Assembly: GCA_032718475.1 (NCBI GenBank)
Contig: JAUCBJ010001234.1
Location: 1 to 64,000, forward strand
Reading direction: 5' to 3'
Source: Nemertoderma westbladi
Taxonomy: Eukaryota; Xenacoelomorpha; Nemertodermatida; Nemertodermatidae
DNA length: 64,000 bases
In this document: piece after piece, positions 46,801-54,500 of the stretch
Layout: every line of letters begins with the position of its first letter
How positions within the stretch are numbered: position 1 is the stretch's first letter
Position numbers and translations under genes: made by a program
Notes under the pieces: generated by a model
What the model was told of the DNA's origin: nothing
Seen by the model: the letters and a program-made list of their open reading frames with translations, nothing else
Databases searched by the model: none

Positions 46801-47246
46801 TGAGATTTACCCGGAAATTCTAATTAATTTAGTAAATAGGCCAAAGTGTATGTTTTATTGTTTTTATTTTTAAGCGATTAACTACAATGTATGGACTGAT
46901 ACTTTTTTCTTTGGACTTGTGTTCGTTAACCGGTATTCAATTACAAATTGTAACCTACAGTAGTATCTTGGATTTATTGTGCATATTATATTATTGTGAT
47001 GAATTGTCTATTATTTATATTGATCGCCGCAAGTCAATAAGTATATATATAGCCCAACATACATGTAGCGGGGTCTATGGACTTTACCTCTATGTGAGTG
47101 TCGGTGTTGTGTTCTAGTTCTACTGATAACAAGGAACTCCATTTTAGAAGAGGAGTGAGCATGAGCAATAACTCTCCCGAATAGCTGTAGAACAGCAATA
47201 CTGCAACAAGGCCCCCAAGAATAGAGAGCAGTCCGTAAACAGCCAT
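22813..47246 (-). CDS. MSRA: Methionine sulfoxide reductase A, probable selenoprotein, six exons
   Basis: Exons on the minus strand: 47246-47088 (least certain), 41012-40825, 40292-40137, 37942-37847, 37025-36897, 22903-22813 (TAG stop 22815-22813). Donors are gtaaag, gtaagt, gttaga, gtgagt, gttagt; every acceptor ends in AG; phases chain as 0,2,2,2,2 and give 272 residues. MsrA reduces methionine-S-sulfoxide. Landmarks: GMS-TGA-FWFPEA (active site, TGA at residue 82), KVGYTGG, a P-x-Y then GDHTES, FWNNHD, FYDAEGYHQKY, NGYAGSNG and a C-terminal ELGVSEDQL segment. In ordinary MsrA the TGA position is the catalytic cysteine of GCFW, so TGA is read as selenocysteine by inference. Only one other cysteine remains (in HDCS). 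Exon 1 starts with a hydrophobic anchor, suggesting membrane or secretory localisation. Intron 5 (14 kb) contains an opposite-strand RhoGEF gene and a giant satellite. Confidence 0.85.
22892..31343. repeat. 8.4-kb satellite of 37/41-bp units derived from a splice acceptor
   Basis: About 210 tandem units; the 41-bp form lacks nothing and the 37-bp form lacks four bases (atag). On the minus strand each unit reads gactaactatttatctgttt, then cag, then taagtggttaga, i.e. branch-point-like ctaac, pyrimidine tract, AG and the first 12 bases of MsrA exon 6. The true acceptor is the terminal unit of the array (22903). Variants (accatttaatg, ccaataaatg, ccgctt, gtttgtcag) recur at fixed distances: three copies with 763- and 804-bp periods between 23.2 and 25.6 kb, and two copies with a 1014-bp period between about 29.0 and 31.1 kb. 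Confidence 0.97.
31393..32852. mobile_element. TIR element with inverted internal halves (1.46 kb)
   Basis: Terminal inverted repeats of about 29 bp with two mismatches share the core ggggagatggtaccccag (31404-31421, complement at 32824-32841). Inside, a module of about 105-140 bp (atatgggggttttcctagtc with a TGTC/CTGT microsatellite) occurs three times forward (about 31895, 32070, 32210) and twice in reverse complement (about 32480 and 32620), making the element foldback-like. No coding capacity, no clear TSD. It lies about 50 bp from the satellite edge. Confidence 0.7.
32853..34107. other. Region upstream of the RhoGEF gene
   Basis: AT-rich, inside MsrA intron 5. Around 33665-33720 the minus strand has a B-box-like GGATCGAATCTCC that may belong to a tRNA-type SINE. 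An in-frame TAA at 34063-34065 precedes the GEF start and supports that start. No obvious promoter element. Confidence 0.4.
34108..36666 (+). CDS. Rho guanine nucleotide exchange factor, SH3-DH-PH (collybistin/ASEF type)
   Basis: 852 residues in a single uninterrupted exon. The start at 34108 has a good context (aaaataATGG) and an in-frame stop at 34063. Residues 1-350 are basic and low complexity with no known domain. The SH3 (about 358-416, ALWDHVTLDSEELTFRAGDV and WWFG) is followed by the DH domain (about 451-650, with GFLLKPVQRICQYPLQLAEL) and PH domain (about 660-775, with RWLYLFDRLLVVCKKDL). A conserved tail GLKFWQRFGSLNKL ends the protein. This order and these blocks match the ARHGEF4/ARHGEF9/SPATA13 family, which activates Cdc42/Rac at membranes; SH3 may autoinhibit the DH. 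Vertebrate members are multi-exonic, so the intronless state is odd. The gene is nested in the last MsrA intron on the opposite strand. Confidence 0.93.
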   Translation: MDAQVPCKSPIRRMSMRKAILVGSLYGEEENTKLIGVYAEDRQQIDNEKEDHIDYRLTRKDGLVEREGMVGNRRGTEGRHRRLGSGEMIRIERASLEEINSDGNRKGKNNMQRWSSMDRGLSKVGSGKLDTWRVKGRQQSSPESRMGGGGIEICQLTSSGPQHATSVPNFAGGGLTRRFTASEYCIKEEPRDEETFRRRVSSVDETTRYLDLDVGRVSRERDVGGQRLARIHRVCTETPDLLPVFGEIERALSMPAGIDKESSRLSRKPAASTDDPVEPNTAQTLDISRTAESRGRQKIRSLYTANRDPQINSSQEFNSSGLQRTQLRSSMPTLNRGLGFTLNVPFTATPSAKNDKEELVAKALWDHVTLDSEELTFRAGDVIRVLERTNSTWWFGAAHGRTGWFSSVHVFAFAANPVETFEDCLERLSEAHMPLTKKSLRRFSFIRRAQVREHVVREVIKTEELYGAVLLNLCHGFILEFKKRTNLFSVPAINRIFGNMEDLYELHVKLLKELRRAVLKAESMDDSLIGGCFLRFADDFELYSIYCNNHPGSCSLLAKLAEKPEYPELFEECRVRRGMPELPLGGFLLKPVQRICQYPLQLAELIKYTSPHHQDYEETKLALDAMRTVATNINESKRRLEMIGQLLKWQKTVDQWEGEPITATSSQLIKSGVAYKYVKKSPQERWLYLFDRLLVVCKKDLRGRFVYKERIDMNSCWYKSLPNGRDNHLHVLLRNAFCIYVDNASCDYHVFTSKNAKEAEAWGEAFVEELRVRTSTESPRITADASMNAERLSLTYSASFRGNQSRPVRHSVAGGARKKPLLDRKRQGQGQESGRTGLKFWQRFGSLNKLSK
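36759..36764 (+). terminator. Poly(A) signal of the RhoGEF gene
   Basis: AATAAA about 95 bp after the GEF stop codon, followed by AT-rich sequence. A perfect 8-bp-arm hairpin (cctactat / atagtagg region, 36782-36810) lies just beyond. Confidence 0.6.
37945..38675. repeat. 24-bp minisatellite derived from the exon 4 acceptor of MsrA
   Basis: Core unit aagtaaatcaatggggatat plus caaa (24 bp), interspersed at least seven times with a longer unit containing acagagacactgaaaagtaa. Read on the minus strand the long unit is a pyrimidine tract, ttttcag and tgtctct, mirroring the genuine acceptor of exon 4 at 37942 (ttttcag|tgtcgct). The array thus starts in the intron and copies the splice site plus seven exon bases. 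Confidence 0.93.
38676..39055. other. Intron 3 sequence of MsrA
   Basis: No gene or repeat recognised between the minisatellite and the MITE. Confidence 0.4.
39064..39873. mobile_element. Non-autonomous hAT-like MITE (810 bp) with 8-bp TSD
   Basis: Perfect 17-bp terminal inverted repeats, TAGTGCTGCGAACTGAA at 39064-39080 and its complement at 39857-39873, are flanked by identical 8-bp duplications GCAGCAAT (39056-39063 and 39874-39881). TIR start and 8-bp TSD are the hAT signature. Next to each end the element carries a CAGTTT/CAGTTC hexamer microsatellite (about 39090-39250 and 39700-39868). It also contains a G18 tract near 39631-39648. No transposase. It sits in MsrA intron 3. Confidence 0.9.
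40926..40928 (-). other. In-frame TGA at the MsrA catalytic position (putative Sec codon)
   Basis: Read on the minus strand, the codons GGA ATG AGC TGA TTT TGG line up with the invariant G-x-x-C-F-W active site of MsrA. The frame is open for 28 codons before it in the same exon and for the whole gene after it. A random nonsense change at precisely the nucleophile codon is unlikely. Sec-containing MsrA is established in Chlamydomonas. Confidence 0.75.
41013..44016. other. Intron 1 of MsrA (3' half)
   Basis: Contains a C22 tract (41145-41166), many TACCGGTA palindromes from 41.99 kb onward, and short open frames on the plus strand (42508-42822, 42807-43157, 43827-44016). The last has a protein-like composition just before the 47-bp array but no recognised domain; I do not call a gene. 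Confidence 0.4.
41660..41842 (-). other. Alternative first exon candidate for MsrA
   Basis: An open stretch from ATG at 41842 encodes a signal-peptide-like segment (ALLLICLVGLTFRFCAG) and ends in phase 0 at a weak donor (gatggt|gtgtga), which would also fit exon 2. It is closer than the 47.2-kb exon, but the splice site is poorer. Either could be right, or both may be alternative starts. Confidence 0.3.
44017..45770. repeat. 47/53-bp minisatellite, about 36 units
   Basis: Unit accaccgtctcacaaggatc, tcatgttcaggcgaaaggga, ataatgt (47 bp); many units carry a 6-bp insertion that turns gtacc into the palindrome gtaccggtacc, and others carry gctgtaccgcggtac, another palindrome. Multi-unit blocks recur (compare 44.82-45.0 with 45.0-45.2 kb). 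Reading frames through it are repeat artefacts. Confidence 0.96.
45771..47087. other. Intron 1 of MsrA (5' part)
   Basis: AT-rich, no recognised element; TACCGGTA-like palindromes continue. Confidence 0.35.
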
Positions 47247-49345
47247 GTTATTGATTAAACCAAAACACTGATAGTAACTGCATTATAGCCTATACCGACC
47301 GACCATACTGTACTGTAAATTATAACAGTATGTCTATATTTACGCACCACAGTAGTATAAGTACGGTACAGTACATGTCATGATGTGCACAGTAGGCCTA
47401 CAGAGAAGTGCGCCATCTACTATAGAGTAACAAGAGTTAAATCTATATGATAATCTCTACATTATGTGTCATCATTTATTTGACCAGAACGCCGCTATTA
47501 TTTTGCACAATTATTAATTGATTAAATTGTTAATGAACAGTATGTGCAGTAAACAGTTCGACGTGTAATCATATGCGCTTTAGGCTACAATAATTAGCAT
47601 AATCAGCTGTGCATTCGGGTTTTATATATAACCATATGGCGTACATGTGAGTTAATGTCAACAATATATCGGAATTGAGTTATTTATTGAGTCATACCGC
47701 GCTGCTTTTGGCCGCACCACATCATACTGTTATAGTATTGACAAGGAATAGGGTTGGGTTGGAGCGCGAAAAAATTGTTGGGGTATAGATAAAATTGACT
47801 AAGGGGTAACAAGGTGCCCTGAATCGAATGTCGGAGTGTATTTTTTGTAGAAATACGAGGAAACGGTCAAAATGGCGGGTTTAAGTAATCACGGAAAGCC
47901 AATTTTGAAACTCTACTGTGATTGGCTGAGGCTACAGATTTGACATCACTACAAAGTGCTCTGATAATTTTTTATCTTGGTTTCTGTAAAAGCTTCTGTG
48001 GGATATAACTGGCCCCTTTGCTTCGCAATCCAGTTTCCCCCCAGGCGCTGGAATACTCTAAAAAGGTTCTATAACTGTATAAATATTCCCCTCGCCCTCA
48101 AGGTACCGTTACAGGTGTTTTAACGGACATAAAAGTCATTTTGCTATATACGTGTTTTAGCGGACATGGTAAGACAAAAAACCTGCAATGTGGCAAATAC
48201 CTTTCATAGCTTAGCCGTGATGATTCATATTACAACATCTAACAGCTGGTTGCTGACATGGAAACAGCCATTGGACGCATAGTTCTTTGTTTGGCTTGAG
48301 CCAATCAGAGCGATTTTTCCTGTCGACGTGTAGCTTTTCGGTCGATCATAAGGAGAGTGTTCAGTCTTACTGTTTTTTTTTCTTGATACTTTGTTGTTAT
48401 TGCTGTCTAGGCCAGGAACAACGGCTCTAGAATCAATTCGTTTCATACTTTTATAAGAAACATTAGTAGGCTAAAATTATAGAGCGTATGACTGTTAACA
48501 ATTCATATATCAACTCAATTCTTATCACTTCAATGCAATTCAATTCATATCAACTGGTTTCTATTTTTATATTATCGGTTCAATATACATTATTATACTG
48601 CTGTTTACTATTGTGTTTGGTTGAATATTATTTGGAGAACATATATAAAGAACCCAAATTTCCCAATTTTCTTGATACACTACAGGTTAGAGAGACGGGT
48701 TATATATAGCGATTGCGACTTATATTGTTGTGGTTTGTAGTGAATTTAATGCTATTTGATAAGCACTACATTGGTCCGTTGCTATTCTCTTTATATATGA
48801 TAAAATTCATTAACGGTCGGCAAATTAGTGAGCAGTATTGTGTGTTACCGGTAGTGTGCATGATTGTGATTGATAACTAAGCATTTCCTAAAGAATGCGC
48901 CTCATACGTGAATCTTAAGCCTTACCGACTTACCGTTGTGATTAGTGTAAGTCATATCTCTGTTTACCTAGATAGAGCGCAACGTCCTAAAGGAACTGTT
49001 AATATTTCCCGAAAGTAAATAATATTAGTCAGAAATTAATTATTAACGATCAATCGAATAATACAATACCGTAAGCTTCACTGCAATAATAATTTAAGCC
49101 GACAGAATCCAGTCTCCTGGGATTATCCAGCGGGTGAATGGACGCGCACTAGGCTGGCTTCTGCTAATGTTGTGTTTATTGGTACTAAATATTTGTCTTC
49201 TTCTAAAAGTATATTTATAAACCAAAAGACATATAAATTTTGGCAGGTTAAACTGCTAAAGGTCTTCAAAAGCGCGTACAATAACAGTCATTGACTTTAT
49301 TGCAGTAAGCAATAAAGTTGAAAGTACCGGTCAACCGGTAAACCT
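47247..49345. other. Intergenic, no gene recognised
   Basis: Presumably includes the MsrA promoter just above 47246. A minus-strand open stretch 48446-48225 is basic and unsupported. No repeat family recognised. Confidence 0.35.
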
Positions 49346-49465
49346 GAACCGGTACTTCTGTAGGTCAGTAGGCCCAACTGCCAGAACCGGTACTGCTGTA
49401 GGTCCGTAGGTCCAACTGCCAGAACCGGTACTTCTGTAGGTCCGTAGGCCCAACTGTCCTAACCG
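49346..49465. repeat. 38-bp tandem repeat, three copies
   Basis: Copies start at 49346, 49384 and 49422 with gaaccggtacttctgtaggt and continue to aactgcca; a partial fourth begins at 49459. Each contains ACCGGT. Confidence 0.9.
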
Positions 49466-49637
49466 GTACTTCCAGTATAAGTACATTAGTATTATTCGAT
49501 TTGATTATTGTATACCGGTAGGTCTCGATATTAAATCGGGGACGCCTGGTTTTTATTGGGATTTTACTTAGGTCTATTTCTGTCAGTTTTATTTCCTAGT
49601 AAGTTAATATTGAGCTGAAGACGTGTAAGTCTGCTCA

Positions 49638-50228
49638 GATTGTTCAGATAATTGTAGGCCGGACTGTTGTCAGATTGTTGTTGGGTTTGGAGAGATTACG
49701 GCGTGTGTGGAGTTTGTCCGATAGAGTGCCAGTTAGTAAGTTGGGGCAGCCATTGCTGTAAGGTCAATCCCCTCTTAAAGAATAAGTCGTACTACCGTGT
49801 TAGAACGCATACTAACTAACAATTTTGGAATCTGCACATACTGTAGTTTATTTAGGCTTGACAGTATTCTGCCAGCGTTTTGGCTTGTGTTTGTTTGTGT
49901 GGTCTGTTCAGATACCGTAATAGTTATTACTCAGATATTTTGTAGGCTGGATTGTTGTCTAGCTATTATTAGGTCTGAAGAGATTGCTGCTTGTGTAGAG
50001 TTTGTCTGATAAAGTGCCAGTTAGTAAGTTGGGGCAGTCATAACTGTAAGGTCAATCCCCTCTTAAAGAATAACCCGTACTACCGTGTTAGAACGCATAC
50101 TAACTAACCGTTTTGGAATCTGCACATACAGTAGTTTATTTAGGCTTGGTGGTAGTCTGCCAGCGTTTGGTTTGTATTTTGTTTGAGTATCCTGTACGGG
50201 TAGCGTAATATTTATTATTCAGAGTTTA
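49638..50228. repeat. About 288-bp tandem duplication, two copies plus start of a third
   Basis: The stretch beginning cagata.tt.tgtaggc is repeated at a distance of 287-288 bp (for example agttagtaagttggggcag at 49731 and 50019) with roughly 10 percent difference. Located about 1.3 kb upstream of the BEL/Pao reading frame; it could be an enhancer-like repeat in that element's 5' LTR, but I found no matching copy at the 3' side. Confidence 0.85.
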
Positions 50229-51513
50229 TGCGATTATTCGCAACATTCATGTCCCCAAGTTTATTCCTACAGTAATTGTGTTTGTTACACATACCGTTAT
50301 AGTTAAATTAACCCCGGTACTACACGGGCTGCTTGGCGTAGGACAAGACTGGTGACTTTGTGCTCTGGTCACTCCAGCAGATGCCGTGGTTCTTTTAACT
50401 GTTCAAGTATATTTAACTACTGATTATTTGTTGTACCAGTACTTGTACCTAATTTAGGGTTTAGTGTACAGTGCTTTCCGAAAGTAATTAGTGTGTAGGC
50501 AATTATATTTGTGTTGTAAAGTGGTTAATAGGCACGCTGGATCTGGTAGTCCGCGGTAATTAACTTCCAGGTAGGAACACTCCGTGATACATAACGTAGT
50601 ACCTATAGCGATACGGCTATAGGTCGTCAGGCGGTGGTATTTTCCTATCTGGACAGCGCAGTGTATTTACTACTACTTATTATTTTCAAATACCGTAGTA
50701 CCCTGTCCGTTGTAATAACCAGAATTCTAACCCTTTGTTAGACTGGTTTGTAGACTTCTTGTAAAATTACCCTAAAAATTCGTACGTAATAATTTTTGTT
50801 GTGTTTAACTAGAGATTTAATCTCACCCGTATCGTAAGTAATTTGTAGTATTAAGTAACTTAGGTAAATTAGAAATATCAGTTTTAGTGTCAAATAAATA
50901 GCACTTCACTGAGAGCGCACAGCTTCTGTGTAGTGACCCCCAGAAATAATAACATTTATTTCAAATATTGACAAAACCCATTTTAAACGGGTATATATCT
51001 ATTATAAATCAATTCAAACGATTTATAAATAGTAGGCCTGCCATACAACAACTAGGTCTAAAATTCAGTTGGACTACTGCTTAAATAACGGTAATAAAGT
51101 AAGTTAAAGTAACCAAGTAACCCTAAATATTCAGAAAATCAATTATTCTAAAATAATTGACATACCGGTATTTATCATAGGCTTATTATATTTATTTCTA
51201 TAAATTTGAGCTGAAATCATACCGGTATTCTGTAATAATTCTAGTTCATAATTATACTTATATATACTATAAGTGTAAGCTGTATACCGGTATTCACGAT
51301 AGGCCTATTATATATTTATATATATTTGTGCTAAAATTATATACCGGTACTCTGTGACAAACCTAGTTTACAATACTTATATATATATTATAAGCGCATA
51401 CTGGTATTCTAATACTGTAATAAATTACCGGTACTAGGCCAACGGTCATACTGAATTACTAGACTTGCTTTAACTGTAACTATAGCAGTAGGCATTCAAC
51501 TGTATAGCTAAAC
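50229..51513. other. Leader region upstream of the BEL/Pao reading frame
   Basis: Probable 5' non-coding part of the retroelement. The phrase gtgtagtgacccccag at 50928 is vaguely like a primer-binding site but lacks the TGG start. Rich in ACCGGT palindromes between 51.1 and 51.5 kb. Confidence 0.35.
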
Positions 51514-54500
51514 ATGTCTGACACTCAGCAAACCCTGTCAGACAGCCTAATCGATACAACCATCTGTGACACAGATAGGAGTGTTGAGCGATTAAGAAAG
51601 GAGTTCAGCTCACCTCCTACTGAAAGAAAAGTCATCCCTCCAGTAGTGATATCGGACCCTAAGCTAATCCAACACCGTAGGTCCATCATCGGCACTCGGG
51701 CTCAAGTCAAACGGAACCAGGAAGCAGCTGTCCCACAGCAGCAACAGCCTAGTCAAGAAACTTGTTCCCAGCGATCAGATAGCTCCAGTAGTTCGGATAC
51801 TGTCGAACTGACCCCCGAACGTGGATTGCAGATGACAGCTAAAGCTTACTCGGACCCCCTTCTCACCCTTCCTGCCGCAGTGCTAACAACTATATTGATT
51901 GCGGTGGAAGAACATCAAGCAGATTGGGTGAGAAATAAGCGAGCGACCCAAGATAATTATGCGGGATACGCCAGGGAAGAATTGATGTCTATTGTCGAGT
52001 CACAATGGAACTTTCCCGGACCCGGACTCCCGTTGGATCTGTCCGAGGCTACTTGGGAAGATATACACAGGATGGGAGTGGCTAAAGATACGATGGATCC
52101 AGCTGTTTGGAAGAGGTCGGCAGCAGGATATGTGCAGGGATTCTTCGGCTCCTTAGAGAGATTAGAAGAACAACTGTTTCGACAACCACAAGGACCTCAA
52201 GAGCAGGAAGAACTGCTATATCAAGTACGCGAAAGAACCCTACGCATTCGACTAATCCTATCAGCTTTTGAGGAAACTTCCAAAAGAAGACAGGACACGT
52301 CACTGCAGGTTGCTGTCAAAACTTGGTTCCAGCGGATAGGTCTCCAAATCCAAGAAACAGACCAGTGGAAATCCCAGCTGTCTGAGAGACTAACTTATGA
52401 AGAACCAACCGATGCCACCCTTTCTCAAGTGGAAGGCGAAGAGACCTCAGAGAAACCACGAGCGAGAGACGCCATAGACATTTACCTGTCCGACTATCAG
52501 CGATTCCTAGGAGACGAAGAATTGAGGAGACGGCTGTCTGGACTTTCCCCCAATAGTGAAGGAACCCAGCGTGTGTTAGATTCAATCGATGCTGAAATGT
52601 TAGCTGCTAACCAAGCAGAATTTGATGAAAAACTCCGCCTCGCTAGAGTCCAAGAAGAAAAAGTAAAGAAAAGACGGATAGAGGAACAAAAGGCGGCGGC
52701 TACGGCAGAAGCAGAAGTAGAAAGAAAAGCAGCGGCGGCAGAAGCAAAGGCGGAAAGAGCAGTGGCAGAAGCAGAACGGAGAGCATTTGAGCAGACTACC
52801 CAACTGGAGTTGGACAATCTGCAAGAGACGCAAGACAACATAAATAAACAGTTAACTGCTAGTCACATGCAGATGATGAGAAAATCTACTCCCAAACGCC
52901 AGGGATACACATCCTCGGAAGAAAGTGAAACCACCGATCCTGAAGGCGGAGGAAATAGATCTCGTCTAAGCAGGCGTAGAAAAACATCTCATCGTCACAA
53001 ATTGCCTGATTTGCCCCCAGCTGTTAGAAGACAACTAGCAAGCACAGACTTAGCGAGTACGGAACCCACATACCAAACTATTCAGGTCAAAAGACTCCCT
53101 ACAATAGTTGATGAGCCTGAAATAATTAGGCCTGTCGTTTCCAAAGTCACACCTGTGCTAGAGACCCCTGTATTTCCAGAGCTTAACTCTAAGTTCCCTT
53201 TACACAGTACTACACCGCCTGTACCCGGTAGAACAGTCCATGAGAATATCCCTATCCTGGAAGCTGAGAGAGACATCAAAGATTTGTCTCCCGTCGTCCC
53301 ACGTCAGCCCGCTACAATGTTGGCGACTCCCGCTTCGGCGGTCGAGTGGGTAGAGGAGGGACGGCGGGGGATGAATCTCCTGCTCGGACAGATGCAGGAG
53401 ACTGTCCACCAGCTTAAGGGAACAGTAAGGGAAGGTAGAGCAGAGTTGCAAGAAGTGCAGCAAAGTATCGCGCTAGAACGCGACAAATTAGTCAATATCC
53501 AAAAGGGGATACCAATACCCCCTGTAAAATTGTGTCAACCTGTTAGGTCTGAAGTATTACATGCGCAAGGTGTGGAGCCTACACGCATCTATACTGCTAG
53601 TGAAGTAGAAACTCCTATAGCAAACCCTATTAAGGGTGATTATAGACCTGTTATTAATGATATTCCCTATAGACCTGATACTGATCCGAGAAATTTATAT
53701 ACCGATAATTCGATATTAAATAACACGATGGCCCAAGAAAGCTTTACGCGGCAGATGGCTAGAACAGAAGCCCGCCAAGCGGTCAAAGTGGGAGAGATCG
53801 TCAAATTCAATGGAGATGAGATGAAATGGTTACCTTTCAACGAATATTACAAAGACAGCATACAGAACTCTGTGCTATCTAACGGAGAGAAACTTAGGTT
53901 CCTCATCAAGTGCTTGGAAGGACCTCCCAAGTTAATGGCGTTAAAGTTTATTGGACATCCAGAAGGATTAAGACAAGTATGGGATACATTAAACATCAGG
54001 TATGGTAATAAGGATAACATAGCTAAGTATTTGTATGCAAAATTAGTAGCCCCCCGACACTTCCTTAGTAGCGGGATTATAGAGTTTTCCGATGAAATTC
54101 AGGAGATCTGTAGACAATTGGACTGGTTGGGTAAGTCTTATGAATATCAGAGTTCAATGGTTATTGGAGCCGTAGTCTCTACTTTACCAAAAGGTGGAGT
54201 ATGTACACGCTGGGACAAGAAAGTGTTGTACATGAATGAACAACAACGACGAAGTCCTACCATGGCTGATCTCATGTCCTTCTTAGATGGTGAGGTAAAA
54301 CTACAACTCATCAAGCAGTCCAGAGAGAAAACATCGGAAAATAAGGTAAGTGAGAAACCCGCTTCTAGGAGAAGAATAACACCGGTGTGTTACACTGACG
54401 ACGGCGAAAGCCAAGTTTCTCAAGAAGAGGACAGCGGGAAAGATACTGAGCGATCTTACTACGTCGAAAAAACCTCAAAAGATGTAAGTAAATACAAGGC

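Noticed and set aside
49638-50228. Tandem duplication as the two LTRs of the BEL/Pao element
   Set aside because: Both copies are adjacent and upstream; LTRs should flank the coding region.
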